This document shows, one piece after another, positions 46,803-56,555 of a DNA stretch of 64,000 bases (position 1 is its first letter; each line of letters starts with the position of its first letter). Made by a program: the position numbers and the translations under genes. The notes beneath the pieces were generated by a model, which searched no databases, was not told where the DNA came from, and saw only the letters and a list, made by a program, of their open reading frames with translations. The stretch comes from Clostridiaceae bacterium (GTDB lineage: Bacteria > Bacillota > Clostridia > Oscillospirales > Acutalibacteraceae), in contig CAJGCA010000002.1 in assembly GCA_904501705.1 (NCBI GenBank), positions 8,406 to 72,405 on the forward strand. The letters run 5' to 3'.

Positions 46803-47475
46803 CGCATGGACTGCCCAGGAGCCTACCCATGAAAGTCCATACTGGCCGTACCGGAAGACCAACGAGGCGGACACCTTGGCGGGGATGGAGCAGATCCCCT
46901 ACATAGTGGTGAAATACCTCATGGATTTACCGGACGGCACTGGATACATTCCACCTTCGGACAACCGATACCCAAGGGCGAGGCTGAAAAAGCTTCTGTA
47001 CTGGGACACGCCACTGCCGCTGGCGCAGCCTCTGCCGACCGCCGAGCAGACCAAGGCGCTGCTGTTCGACCCGGAGAACCCGGACAGGCCGCCCGACACG
47101 GAGAGGGGCTACCGCTTCTTCCCCCAGAACATGACGCAGCAGAGCATGGCGTGGTCAAAGTCCCTGGTGCGTGTGTATCTCTCCGATGCCTCCGTTCTTC
47201 CGAGCAAGGAGATGTACGTCACCCGGCAGGATGTGGTATTCGACGTGGTCGTGAACGTAAGCATCGAGAGCAACACCGGGATGACGGCATCCAGCCGAGC
47301 ATACGACATCGTGCAGGCTATCCGGGAGGCTACTGCCGGTGTGAATTTCGGAGGAGTCGGTCCCATGACCCTGCGCCGCATCACCAAGATCGACGATGAG
47401 AGAAACTTCCTGGGGTACAAAATCTACACCTACATTGATTGGTGCGCAGACGCACCGAACCCATTCTTCAGTTAA
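46795..47475 (+). CDS. tail-terminator-like protein, 226 aa
   Basis: A 226-residue protein; ATG 46795 follows GGTGGGG. Strand-rich with a C-terminal TGMTASSRAYDIVQAIREA helix and a final IYTYIDWC segment. The location between head genes and tail tube suits a tail terminator or joining protein. Inference from position. Confidence 0.55.
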   Translation: MADAWTAQEPTHESPYWPYRKTNEADTLAGMEQIPYIVVKYLMDLPDGTGYIPPSDNRYPRARLKKLLYWDTPLPLAQPLPTAEQTKALLFDPENPDRPPDTERGYRFFPQNMTQQSMAWSKSLVRVYLSDASVLPSKEMYVTRQDVVFDVVVNVSIESNTGMTASSRAYDIVQAIREATAGVNFGGVGPMTLRRITKIDDERNFLGYKIYTYIDWCADAPNPFFS

Positions 47476-47487
47476 AGAGCGCCAAGA

Positions 47488-47525
47488 GCGCCATCCTTGC
47501 AAAAACGAAGGAGTGGCGCATTTTT
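47488..47525 (+). terminator. probable terminator before the next gene
   Basis: GCGCCA...CTT and AAG...TGGCGC form a stem, followed by ATTTTT. It lies between the terminator-like protein gene and the next gene, and could lower read-through. Confidence 0.65.
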
Positions 47526-47553
47526 GCTATCTAAAGCGGGAAAAGGAGTTTAT

Positions 47554-48378
47554 ATGGCCGCTTTTATAGATAAATACACACGGCAAGTCCGGCACAACGC
47601 CCCTGTCGATTATGCCGGACTGACATTCTACCCGTTGACCGTTGACAAGTATGAACTTTACGCAAAAGCAAAACAGGCTTTCGAGCTTATGCAAAGTTCC
47701 TTGAAGGTCCCCAAGCTTGCCCGTCTGCCATGGTGCGCCTGTTTATGGGCGCTGGACGAGCAGTGCCTGGAGCAAACCGGGAAACCCGGATGTTTTCTGA
47801 CCGACGTTCTATGCGTTCTGGTGGAGGTTCTTCGGCTCGAACCGTTCAGCGACGCGGCCAACGGAGGGCAGACTTCCTATCCGATATTCCCGGCGTTCAA
47901 AGATGGCGAACTGACGGGTATCGCCATCGGACGCAGTTTCCTTGACCGCATATTGCTGGATATGCGGCAGATGAACGACATCCGGCAAATCATAGCCGCC
48001 CAGAACGGTTATGAGATACCGGACGAAAGCTGGAATCCAGACCTTGTTCGGGCCGCCCAGTATAACGCGCAGGGCAAAAACGCAGGCATAAAATTTGATT
48101 TGGAAACGCTTGTGTACTCTGTTGCCCTCCACTGGAACTGCAAGGCAGAAGAGGTTTGGGATTGGCCGATACGAAAATTTCAACAGGCGCAGGGTGCCAT
48201 AGACAGGAGCTTGAATTATCAGATTTACACTCTGGCAAGCGCCACCGGGCTTGTGAAATTTGACAAGGGAAATCCCTATCCCACATGGAAGTTTGATAAG
48301 CACTCGGATATGCCCGCCGGTTTCCGAACGATCGCAGAAATCGAGGAGACTACGCATGGAATGATCCAGGGAGCTTAA
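47554..48378 (+). CDS. hypothetical tail-region protein, 274 aa
   Basis: The ATG at 47554 follows AAAAGGAG. The 274-residue product is mixed helical/strand with no repeats. It is next to the tail tube gene, so a tail-assembly chaperone or tail component is possible. No slippery sequence for a frameshift was recognised, unlike many siphovirus chaperone pairs. Confidence 0.5.
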   Translation: MAAFIDKYTRQVRHNAPVDYAGLTFYPLTVDKYELYAKAKQAFELMQSSLKVPKLARLPWCACLWALDEQCLEQTGKPGCFLTDVLCVLVEVLRLEPFSDAANGGQTSYPIFPAFKDGELTGIAIGRSFLDRILLDMRQMNDIRQIIAAQNGYEIPDESWNPDLVRAAQYNAQGKNAGIKFDLETLVYSVALHWNCKAEEVWDWPIRKFQQAQGAIDRSLNYQIYTLASATGLVKFDKGNPYPTWKFDKHSDMPAGFRTIAEIEETTHGMIQGA

Positions 48379-48398
48379 AGTAATTAAGGAGTGAGAAA

Positions 48399-49535
48399 AT
48401 GAACTACACGTTTACACCCGAAGAGCTTTTTTCCAAGGGCATCGTGGAGGCGGAGTTCTTCGACCCCGCCACCGATAATCTGCTGGGCTACTCCAAGTAT
48501 GTCGTGGACTTCAACCCCGCCGGTTCTATGAACGAGGGTGAGGTTGCCGCCGGTCCCGGCAACGGCCTGGTTATGATGATCCCCGACAGTGCTCGGCTGA
48601 ACATCACTGCCACCACCGCCGATTCCGCACTGAACAACATGGCGCTGCCTGTCGGCGGCACTCTGACCGGCGGCGGCATCGTGGAGACTGTTACTGGCAT
48701 CACCGCATTCGACTCCACTCTGACGCTGAACAACGCCGCCGCCCCCCTCGGCGGTCAGAACGGCCCGGTCTGCTATGTGCTGACCAGCACGGGCGCTGAT
48801 AAGGCTACCGTGGAAGCCAACAGCGGCACCGCCTATCCCGTGAACACGGACGGCACTATCGTCGGCTTCGCGGCTGTCAGCGGCAACACCTACTGCGTGA
48901 AGTATTTCGTTGCCCGCAGTTCCGCCCTTCAGCTCTCCATCCCCGCGCTGTTCGCCCCGAAGGTGGTGCGGGCGCATTTCGCGGTGAACTGCTATGCGAA
49001 GAACGTGAGCGGCGACGTGATGCAGGGAAGCCTCATCAAGATCCGCCACTACGTTTTCCCCTACTACTACTTCACCAACCCCCTGGCCGACACTCTGGGG
49101 CAGACCAGCACCGGCACTGTCAACCTGTCCGGGCGCTGTCTGACCTATCAGGAGGCCATCAGCAACGGCACCTGTGCCACCAACACCAGCGGCTACTACG
49201 GCTATATCGTTGACGAGTATGTGAACGATGCCGCCGGTACTGCCGCTGTTGACGGCATCTATTTCATCGGCCTTGGCGCTGGCGCGACTGTCGCCGTCGG
49301 CAACACCGTTGTCCTGCCTATCAAGTACAGCGTCAACGGCGTCCTCACCGAAATCTCCGACATGGATCAGGTGACGTTCACCAGCTCCGCTACCGGAGTG
49401 GCTACTGTCCCGGAGGGTGGTCATACCAACACCGTCACCGGCGTTTCCGCTGGCACGGCGAACATCACTGCCACCGTGACCAACAACCGGACCGGCGTTA
49501 CCTATACCGACACCATTGGTGTCACCGTGAGCTGA
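48399..49535 (+). CDS. major tail tube protein with BIG2 domain
   Basis: A 378-residue protein with highly biased, optimal codons, as in abundant virion proteins. The first 290 residues are a beta-rich tube-like body (Ala/Gly/Thr/Asn). Residues about 300-378 form a BIG2 Ig-like domain (VTFTSSATGVATVPEGG...). Major tail proteins with a C-terminal Ig-like domain are known in siphoviruses. Position before the tape measure supports the call. Confidence 0.72.
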   Translation: MNYTFTPEELFSKGIVEAEFFDPATDNLLGYSKYVVDFNPAGSMNEGEVAAGPGNGLVMMIPDSARLNITATTADSALNNMALPVGGTLTGGGIVETVTGITAFDSTLTLNNAAAPLGGQNGPVCYVLTSTGADKATVEANSGTAYPVNTDGTIVGFAAVSGNTYCVKYFVARSSALQLSIPALFAPKVVRAHFAVNCYAKNVSGDVMQGSLIKIRHYVFPYYYFTNPLADTLGQTSTGTVNLSGRCLTYQEAISNGTCATNTSGYYGYIVDEYVNDAAGTAAVDGIYFIGLGAGATVAVGNTVVLPIKYSVNGVLTEISDMDQVTFTSSATGVATVPEGGHTNTVTGVSAGTANITATVTNNRTGVTYTDTIGVTVS

Positions 49536-49547
49536 ACAAAGAAAACA

Positions 49548-49571
49548 GCCCCGGCCTTTCCGGGCCGGGGC
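49548..49571 (+). terminator. GC-rich terminator-like hairpin
   Basis: GCCCCGGCC and GGCCGGGGC around a short loop, followed by TTTCCTG. The T-tract is weak. It marks the end of the strongly expressed tail tube gene. Confidence 0.65.
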
Positions 49572-49641
49572 TTTCCTGTAGTCCCAAGTTTTCAAGCCTT
49601 GAGAGTTTGGTAGTGCGGGAAAGAGAAGAGGGAGTATTTGC

Positions 49642-50211
49642 ATGAGCGGAAGTATACCGATGCATATAAAACTCGATAAAAGCCTTGTGCAAGCACTCGA
49701 TGGAGAAATCACAACGGCTATAGGCTCCATCATGCAAGATTGTCAAGCGGCGCTTGACGGAGTGGCGGCAGAGGCAAAAGATGCCCTATTTCGCCACATA
49801 AGCGATGATGTTTATAAAAAATGGTCTCCATCGGAATATGTAAGGCGATATGAAGACGGAGGACTTATCGACTTCTCAATCACCCCGACAATCACCGGGC
49901 CTGCATCTGAGATCAGGGGGAAAAAGTTCGCGTCTGTATTTGAAATGAGGTATAAGCCCGACGGTCAATCAGAACAATGGAGAGCGCCTGCTGACGGCGA
50001 TGCGTTAATCCATAGGATTGAAAGCGGGAACGGATATGAATGGGGGAAACACCCGGGGCCGAGGCCGTTCTGGACAAACTTTGTGAATGAGATGATAGAT
50101 CAAAACCAATTCGCAGATTCATTTCTGCGGAATATGGCGTTGCTTGGCGAAACCGTAGAGGGAACGGCAGAAGTTATCCGCACGGACGGAGACGGCGACT
50201 ACGATTATTGA
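49642..50211 (+). CDS. small tail protein, 189 aa
   Basis: A 189-residue protein directly before the tape measure gene. It is helical and acidic with a C-terminal RPFWTNFVNEMIDQNQF segment resembling HK97-gp10-type tail completion proteins. A tail-assembly role is inferred by position. Confidence 0.5.
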   Translation: MSGSIPMHIKLDKSLVQALDGEITTAIGSIMQDCQAALDGVAAEAKDALFRHISDDVYKKWSPSEYVRRYEDGGLIDFSITPTITGPASEIRGKKFASVFEMRYKPDGQSEQWRAPADGDALIHRIESGNGYEWGKHPGPRPFWTNFVNEMIDQNQFADSFLRNMALLGETVEGTAEVIRTDGDGDYDY

Positions 50212-50230
50212 AGAATAAGGCGGGACTGAA

Positions 50231-53200
50231 ATGGCAAATATAAAGCTTGCTGTTATTGGCGATTTTCAACAGGTCTATAAAGAAGTTGAAGCGCTGGAAA
50301 AAAGAATAAACGGGATAAAGCCGCTTGAAATCAAAGTTTCCGCAACGCAGGCCACGGAAGCTGCCAAGAAAGCCACAGAACAACTCAACAAAGAAGAACA
50401 AAAAAGGACTACTACCGCTCAAAAGGAAGCCGAAAAACGGCAGACTATATCCCATAAAGAAGCGGAAAAACGGACAACCGAATTTCTGCGTTCCGCCGGG
50501 AAAATCACGGAGAACGAGCAGAAAGAAAATCAAAAGCGCCTGACGAATCAGGAAAAGGCCAATCAAAAGAGCCAAGAGAACGAGCAGCGGCATAATGCCC
50601 GGATGGTCGAGCAGGCTCAACGGCAGGCCGACAGACTGGCCGCAAGCCAGCAAAGGGCCGACCAGCAAGCCGAAGCGCAGGCACAGCGCCATGCTGACCG
50701 GATGATCGAGCAGCAGCAGAGGCAAGAGCAGAGGCTTGAACTCTATACCATCCGCCAGCAGCAGATGCTGGAGAGGCAATCCAGAGCACACCAGGATTTT
50801 TCCAAAGTCGTTGAAAGAGCCACCAGTGTATACGGGCAGTTCGCAATCACTCTTGGCAGGAGGCTTTCCAACGCCGCCATCAACGCCGTTACATCCTCCT
50901 TCCGCGAAGCTCTCAGTGCCATGCGGGAAGTGGATCAGGAACTCGCCAATATCCGCAAGGTCACGGACGCACCTGAATCCGTAATCAACGAGCTTGGCGC
51001 TCAGTCCTACGATGTAGCTTCTCGGTATGGTATCTCCGCGCAGGATTATCTGTCTGCCGCCGCTGAGTTCGCCAAAGCCGGTTACAGTAACTACGGCGAT
51101 ATGGCGGAACTTGCTACCAAGACGCAGTTGGTGGGTGACGTTGCCGCCGAAACCGCTACCAAGTTCCTTATTTCCGCCGACGCCGCCTTTAAGATGGGCG
51201 GAAGCATTGACGACCTTACAACGGTTCTGGACAAGGCGAACATCATCGAGAACAACTTCGCCACCAGCATCGAAAAGCTGTCCGGCGGATTCCCGATTGT
51301 CGCCAACGTAGCCGCCATGACCAACATGAGCGTGGACGAAACTATCGCTGCGCTCGGAACCATCACTTCCGTGACGCAGGAAAGCGGACAAATGGCCGCC
51401 CGCGCTCTCCGTGCCCTTATCCTCAACGTAATGAAGGACACCCAAACGGAGATCGAAGAGGGCGTCAACTGGACGGAGCAAGAAATCGAAACATTGCAAG
51501 ATGTTTTGATGAAATACTCCGGCGAAGCCATGAGGACGGCTCAAGAGGCCGGTAAAATCGTAAACCCCATTGAGGCTTTCCGTGGGCTTTCCGAGGCATA
51601 TAAAGCGGGAGACTTGACGCAAGCAGACTTGGCCCAAATCGCCTCCGGCCTTGGCGGAAAACTCCGCACCAACCAGCTCCTTGCCCTCGTGCAGAACATG
51701 GATATGTTCGACGAGATGCTTGGCATGGTGAAAGACAGTGCCGGTAGCGCCGACAAGGAAATCAACGTCCTTCTGGAAACCTGGAACTCCAAGACAAATC
51801 AGCTCAAAAACTCCTGGACGAAGTTCGTTTCCGAACTGATTGATTCAGGGAAAATCAAAGAGCTTATTGATGAAGTGCGTTCTTTTGTGGAGGGACTGGA
51901 CGCAGAGAAAATCGGCAGAGATATCCGCAACGCCATTGCGCCTATCATCAGGTTCATACAAGACACAGACTGGAAAGCCGCTGGTCAAAACATTTCCAAT
52001 ATCTTTGATAAGATCACGAAATTTGCCACAGCGGCAGTCGTCGTCAGCACTCTTTCTACGATTTACGGCTGGCTCTCCAGCATTTTCAGCGTCCTCGGCT
52101 CCATCGGCGGGCTTCTCGGCATCGGCGGCGCTGTCGGGGTGGCCGCAGGCGGTGGGATCGTGGCAGCCCTTGGTGTTCTTGCCGCAGGGGTCCTTGCCGT
52201 TACTGATAATTTCGCCGAAAGCAAGCGTGCTTTTAGCGAAGCGACCAGGGAACTGGACAGGCAGAGAGAAAGCGTCGAAAAGGCGAACGAAGCCTACAGG
52301 GACTCCACAGATGAAATCAGCGCAACGGCGTTCGTGGCTGATGAATATATTCGGAAGCTCCAAGAAATGGAGCAAAACGGATTGGACGCCGACGAAGCTG
52401 CAAGCGACTACCATGATACTCTTGTACGGCTTACGCAACTGATCCCGGAGCTTTCCGAGGTCATAGACCTTGACAATAACAGTATTAAGGGCGGAACCGA
52501 AGCGCTTTACGACAATATCGAAGCGTGGAAAGCCAACTCCACAGAGAGGGCTATTGCCGCCCGAAAGGCTGCTATCGTTGACGCTATAGCGGAAGCGCAA
52601 GTCCAGAATCAGATAAATACGATTCGCAGAGACAAAGCCCAATCCGGCATTTTGGCCGATTGGGATGCGCTTCAGGCCGAAGCAGACAACATCACCAACA
52701 ATATTATTGTCCCTGGCGCTGATGTTGACGACGCGACGTTACAAAGACTGACCGAAATCACCGAATGGCAAGACGCAAACTATGACGCTTACTTAGAGGC
52801 TACCCGGCAGGTAGAGGCATATAACAAAGCCATCGAAGAGGGGAACGAACTCCTTGACTCGTTAGAGGAGCAGCTTATAGAAGTTGAAGAGTTAGAGTCC
52901 AAGGAAACCAGTTCACAACAGCCCAAAGCAGAAGATTTTCTTTCCCCCGGCGCAACAGATGACATGAGCCGCGTCCTGGCCATGCAGGAATATCTCAAGG
53001 CCAGCCAAGAAACTGCCCAGGTTACGCAAGATGGCTTTGAAGAAAGCGCAGAGGCCGCAGAAGAAAACGAAGAGAGAACCGGGGCAGCCGTAAGCGCTAC
53101 CACCCGTCATCTGCGCAGAGCGGCGCAGCACAGAAGAGAACTCCGGACAGAACTCCAGTCCGTAAACGACGAAATTGTTGGAGATACCGAAGATTTCGCC

Positions 53201-54598
53201 GAAGAAACCGGGGAAACCCTGGCGGATGGGCTGAGAGATTCAGAGGGAGAAATCCAAGCTGCGGCGGCAGAAATGACGCGCTCCATCGGAGACGGCATTA
53301 TCTCTCAATCCGGCTACATCAAAAGCAAAATCTCCGAAGTAGTCGGCATCGCAAAGCAATTCATCGGCGGCCTTTCCGCCAGCGGATCTATGTCCTACCA
53401 CCCGGAGGGGCAAAACTGGTGGGTAGACTCCAGCGGTTCTGTACACACCGCCCACGCCGAAGGTACAAGCAACGCACCGGGCGGTCCTACGCTTGTAAAC
53501 GAACTTGGGCCGGAGCTTATCAGCGAGAACGGCAGAGCGTATATCGCAGGCGGCGGCAGGCCCACCGTCGTGAATCTTTCTCCCGGCGCTATCGTTATCC
53601 CCGCCGATCAGACAGAGGAAGCACTAAAAGGCGGTATGCCCAGATACGCCAGGGCCTCCATGAACGCTACGAGCCTGTGGGGGAGCGGCAAAGCCACAAC
53701 AACGTGGACAGGGCGCGGAGGCGGAAGTGGCGGCGGCTCCAGCGGCGGCGGAAGTTCCAGCGGCTCCACTTCCAATTCGCCTGACTTTTCTTCTCTGGAA
53801 AAAAAGCTGTCTGATTTGCTCCGCAATCTCGAACTGCAAATCAAACTTGCCGAAAACGAGGGAGACTACGTTCAGGTCGTAAAGCTCTACGAGAAAGCGC
53901 AAGAGGCTGTTAAGGGACTCGTAGACAAGTACAGAGCGGCAGGATACGGGGAAGACTCCACCGAAGTCCTTACGCTGCTGAACAAAAATTACGACTATGC
54001 CGGGAAACAGCTCGACATCTACCGCACAAAATGGGACGAGCTTATCAAAGCCCTGCAAGCAGACACAGACGCCACAAAGGCCGCGTCTGCCTTGGAAGAA
54101 AAGCGGCAGGCCGCAGAGGATGCCAGGGAGTCCCTGGCGAACGCTCAGTCTCAAAGGACGGTAAGAATCTACAACGCCGCTACCGGGCAATGGGAATGGG
54201 TAGCTGACGAGGGGAAAGTAAAGAGCGCTCAATCGGCACTGACCAAGGCCGAAGAGAGTTATAACGAGCAAGTCAAGAGCAGTGCGCTCACGGAACTGAA
54301 AGCGCTTCGGGACAACCCGAGCGACCTTTCCGGCATTACCCTCGGGCCTGCGCTCTCTGCCGTCGCCACCATGTCTGAGAGCAGCCCGGAGTTCCAAAAC
54401 TTTGCGCGGGCACTGGACGCTGTGTTCGGCGTTGGAAGCTTCTTGCAGAGCACAGAGGGAAGCACCTCTGTCCTGCCAACGGTGGACAGCCACGATACCA
54501 ACTACAGTTTCGGCGGCGTGAGTTTGTCGCAGGAGCAGGCCGGAAGTATGTCCCTCATGGAGCTTGCGAAGTTGCTCAGTGTGCTAAAGATCACTTGA
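50231..54598 (+). CDS. tail tape measure protein
   Basis: A 1455-residue protein, the longest in the window. Residues 1-200 are an Ala/Glu/Gln/Lys coiled coil. Residues about 240-420 (ELGAQSYDVASRYGISAQDY, AAMTNMSVDETIAALG) match the phage tape measure (TP901-type) domain. A hydrophobic, Gly-rich membrane-like stretch lies at about 600-656. Further coiled coils, a Gly/Ser linker at about 1163-1180 and a helical C-terminal part follow. It sets tail length; the hydrophobic part may form the DNA channel in the host membrane. Confidence 0.88.
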   Translation: MANIKLAVIGDFQQVYKEVEALEKRINGIKPLEIKVSATQATEAAKKATEQLNKEEQKRTTTAQKEAEKRQTISHKEAEKRTTEFLRSAGKITENEQKENQKRLTNQEKANQKSQENEQRHNARMVEQAQRQADRLAASQQRADQQAEAQAQRHADRMIEQQQRQEQRLELYTIRQQQMLERQSRAHQDFSKVVERATSVYGQFAITLGRRLSNAAINAVTSSFREALSAMREVDQELANIRKVTDAPESVINELGAQSYDVASRYGISAQDYLSAAAEFAKAGYSNYGDMAELATKTQLVGDVAAETATKFLISADAAFKMGGSIDDLTTVLDKANIIENNFATSIEKLSGGFPIVANVAAMTNMSVDETIAALGTITSVTQESGQMAARALRALILNVMKDTQTEIEEGVNWTEQEIETLQDVLMKYSGEAMRTAQEAGKIVNPIEAFRGLSEAYKAGDLTQADLAQIASGLGGKLRTNQLLALVQNMDMFDEMLGMVKDSAGSADKEINVLLETWNSKTNQLKNSWTKFVSELIDSGKIKELIDEVRSFVEGLDAEKIGRDIRNAIAPIIRFIQDTDWKAAGQNISNIFDKITKFATAAVVVSTLSTIYGWLSSIFSVLGSIGGLLGIGGAVGVAAGGGIVAALGVLAAGVLAVTDNFAESKRAFSEATRELDRQRESVEKANEAYRDSTDEISATAFVADEYIRKLQEMEQNGLDADEAASDYHDTLVRLTQLIPELSEVIDLDNNSIKGGTEALYDNIEAWKANSTERAIAARKAAIVDAIAEAQVQNQINTIRRDKAQSGILADWDALQAEADNITNNIIVPGADVDDATLQRLTEITEWQDANYDAYLEATRQVEAYNKAIEEGNELLDSLEEQLIEVEELESKETSSQQPKAEDFLSPGATDDMSRVLAMQEYLKASQETAQVTQDGFEESAEAAEENEERTGAAVSATTRHLRRAAQHRRELRTELQSVNDEIVGDTEDFAEETGETLADGLRDSEGEIQAAAAEMTRSIGDGIISQSGYIKSKISEVVGIAKQFIGGLSASGSMSYHPEGQNWWVDSSGSVHTAHAEGTSNAPGGPTLVNELGPELISENGRAYIAGGGRPTVVNLSPGAIVIPADQTEEALKGGMPRYARASMNATSLWGSGKATTTWTGRGGGSGGGSSGGGSSSGSTSNSPDFSSLEKKLSDLLRNLELQIKLAENEGDYVQVVKLYEKAQEAVKGLVDKYRAAGYGEDSTEVLTLLNKNYDYAGKQLDIYRTKWDELIKALQADTDATKAASALEEKRQAAEDARESLANAQSQRTVRIYNAATGQWEWVADEGKVKSAQSALTKAEESYNEQVKSSALTELKALRDNPSDLSGITLGPALSAVATMSESSPEFQNFARALDAVFGVGSFLQSTEGSTSVLPTVDSHDTNYSFGGVSLSQEQAGSMSLMELAKLLSVLKIT

Positions 54599-54610
54599 CG
54601 GAGGAACGGA

Positions 54611-55645
54611 ATGATTGAAGAAGCGAAAGCCTTTTGGGATGCCATATCCGGGAAAGTAAAGGCGCTTATACAGTCGGAAACCTCCAATGCCATGCGCGTA
54701 GCACGGTTCAACGTAACGACAGCGCCGAACGGCAGTGTGATGGGCGTGACGCAGCCTTACGGGAATACGGAATTGCTCCTCCCGTATTCCCAAGAGGTAG
54801 CAGGCGCAAGCGTTGGGGATACAGTGCTTGTAGCGTGGTGGGGGAGCATGAGCAACGGGCGCGTCTACTATTTCTCCAAGGGCTACGACGGGGGAGCGGG
54901 AGGCGGCGGTGCTTCCGCTGACGTAATCGCCTCCATCACATTCCCTGCCGCCGCCTCGTGGACGGACAGCGGGAACGGGTGGTGGACTGCAGTGCCGACC
55001 ATCGCAAGTGCGACCATCTCGGCCAAGAGCAAAATCGACCTCCAGCCAACGGCTGCGCAGTTTATGGCTCTCCAGAGCGCCGGTGTGCAGGACCTGTACG
55101 TGGATAACGACAATGCGGCGCTGACGGCCTACGCCGTGGGGAATCCTCCGGCGAGTGCCATTACGATGCAATGCTCCATCAGTGGGACGAACGCCCCGCA
55201 GCCGCCGGTGAACCCGTCGATAGACATGATTTATCCGATTGGCTCGATCTATATGTCCGTGAACAGCGTGAATCCGGCGAATGTAATCGGCGGGACGTGG
55301 GAGCGTATCAAGGACACGTTCCTGCTGGCGGCTGGCGATTCTTACAGCGCAGGGTCATCGGGAGGCTCTGAGAAACATACCCACGAGTACGGTATTCAAT
55401 ACGGAATGTATTATGAAGCGACTGTATTTGAAAACAACTCCAATGCTGGCGCTCTCAGTTACGACCAAGAGGGGAACATTTCGATTGGACCAAAAGAGAG
55501 CATGGGAGCTATATCCTCATCGCACCCCAGCGCGACAGGAACGGCCACTGGCAGCTTCAACCATGAACGAGCAACCGGCAACACATCATACACAAGTAAT
55601 ATGCCGCCGTATCTGGCGGTGTACGTGTGGCATAGAACAGCGTGA
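54611..55645 (+). CDS. baseplate/tail protein with collar-type C-terminus
   Basis: A 344-residue protein. The N-terminal 90 residues (VTTAPNGSVMGVTQPYGN) look like a beta-barrel. The C-terminal third has PIGSIYMSVNSVNPANVIGGT, SEKHTHEYGIQYG and a final MPPYLAVYVWHRTA, all marks of the phage tail-collar/Gp10-type domain that binds the distal tail. It probably attaches fibres or contacts the cell. Confidence 0.7.
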   Translation: MIEEAKAFWDAISGKVKALIQSETSNAMRVARFNVTTAPNGSVMGVTQPYGNTELLLPYSQEVAGASVGDTVLVAWWGSMSNGRVYYFSKGYDGGAGGGGASADVIASITFPAAASWTDSGNGWWTAVPTIASATISAKSKIDLQPTAAQFMALQSAGVQDLYVDNDNAALTAYAVGNPPASAITMQCSISGTNAPQPPVNPSIDMIYPIGSIYMSVNSVNPANVIGGTWERIKDTFLLAAGDSYSAGSSGGSEKHTHEYGIQYGMYYEATVFENNSNAGALSYDQEGNISIGPKESMGAISSSHPSATGTATGSFNHERATGNTSYTSNMPPYLAVYVWHRTA

Positions 55646-55656
55646 GGTGAATGACT

Positions 55657-56349
55657 ATGGTAATTGTAGGTGAATCTATTTTTGCTGCGGCAAGCCTCGG
55701 TGTGTCGTTTGAGTACGAGGGCGAACACGGCAGCGCTGTTTATAATGGGAACTGGACCGCAGACTTCAATGGGATAGGGATTATGTTTGCTACTTGGGCA
55801 AGCAGCGGCGCAAGTTCGTGGTGGTATATCAAGGATAACACGATAAATGTGGCAGTTGGCAATTTAGCGAGTGCGGCAAATTCGCTTACCAATTCCACAT
55901 CGTTCCCCATTATAAAAGGGCATACCTATTCATCCAGCGATAAACGGAACGTGACCACTGCCCGTTTCCAATGTTTCCGTATAAAGACCACCCAAGCAGC
56001 GGCGGCAGCCGCGAGCAAGTGGGAACTCATGTGGGAGAACCCAAGCCCGGACAGTTCTTTCGCAGCTCAAAAAGTATACATTGATTTGTCGGACAAAACT
56101 GAATTAAAGATTGTAGCGAGAAGAATTGCCAGCCAAGATGGGACACTACAAACCGTTACAACAGCGTTTGCCCCAATTGGTGTTCCGGCAGCAATTGTAG
56201 AACCTGTTGGTGTCAACTTTACCCGCTACTATCAAAGCACTGCGACATACATTGATTTTGGTGACGGTGGCTATTATTCCAACTACGCTGGCTGGTCATG
56301 GAACACCGAAAATGTCGTTTTAATCCCGTGGAAAATCTACGCAATTTAA
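55657..56349 (+). CDS. tail-associated protein, 230 aa
   Basis: A 230-residue beta-rich, Ser/Ala/Asn-rich protein starting at ATG 55657 (ATG 55651 possible). GC content and codon use are lower than in its neighbours (more A/T-ending codons), which suggests recent exchange of a host-range part. It may be a fibre or receptor-binding component. Confidence 0.55.
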   Translation: MVIVGESIFAAASLGVSFEYEGEHGSAVYNGNWTADFNGIGIMFATWASSGASSWWYIKDNTINVAVGNLASAANSLTNSTSFPIIKGHTYSSSDKRNVTTARFQCFRIKTTQAAAAAASKWELMWENPSPDSSFAAQKVYIDLSDKTELKIVARRIASQDGTLQTVTTAFAPIGVPAAIVEPVGVNFTRYYQSTATYIDFGDGGYYSNYAGWSWNTENVVLIPWKIYAI

Positions 56350-56414
56350 GGGTGACATCATTCGGCCAGAATGTGTATTGCTAAATGGGAAAAACAACGA
56401 AGGAGAAATGAGAA

Positions 56415-56540
56415 ATGAGCACAAGCGCCGATGCTGTCCTGTTCCTTGCGAAAAAGTGGAAGGGCCAGCACAGCCATGTTCGTGTTTACTGCAATCAAAG
56501 CGGGGCAAATGCCCAAGCCGCCCTTTGGTATCTGGTATAA
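56415..56540 (+). pseudogene. truncated copy of the lysin N-terminus, 41 aa
   Basis: Starts at ATG 56415 after GGAG. The first 18 residues MSTSADAVLFLAKKWKGQ match the lysin N-terminus (MSTSVDAVLYLAEKWKGQ at 60634) at 15 positions, and the DNA matches well over about 55 bases. Similarity then stops and a short unrelated tail follows to TAA. It looks like a remnant of lysin-gene duplication or a recombination junction. Confidence 0.65.
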
Positions 56541-56555
56541 GGAGCGTGAAGAACT

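Noticed and set aside
44754..46874. 706-residue open frame antisense to the metallophosphoesterase region
   Set aside because: It mirrors codon bias of the real plus-strand genes, has no ribosome binding site, a His/Val/Leu/Phe-skewed composition and crosses several gene boundaries.
48384..49733. 449-residue minus-strand frame opposite the tail tube gene
   Set aside because: Same explanation as the capsid shadow; it would cross a terminator hairpin.
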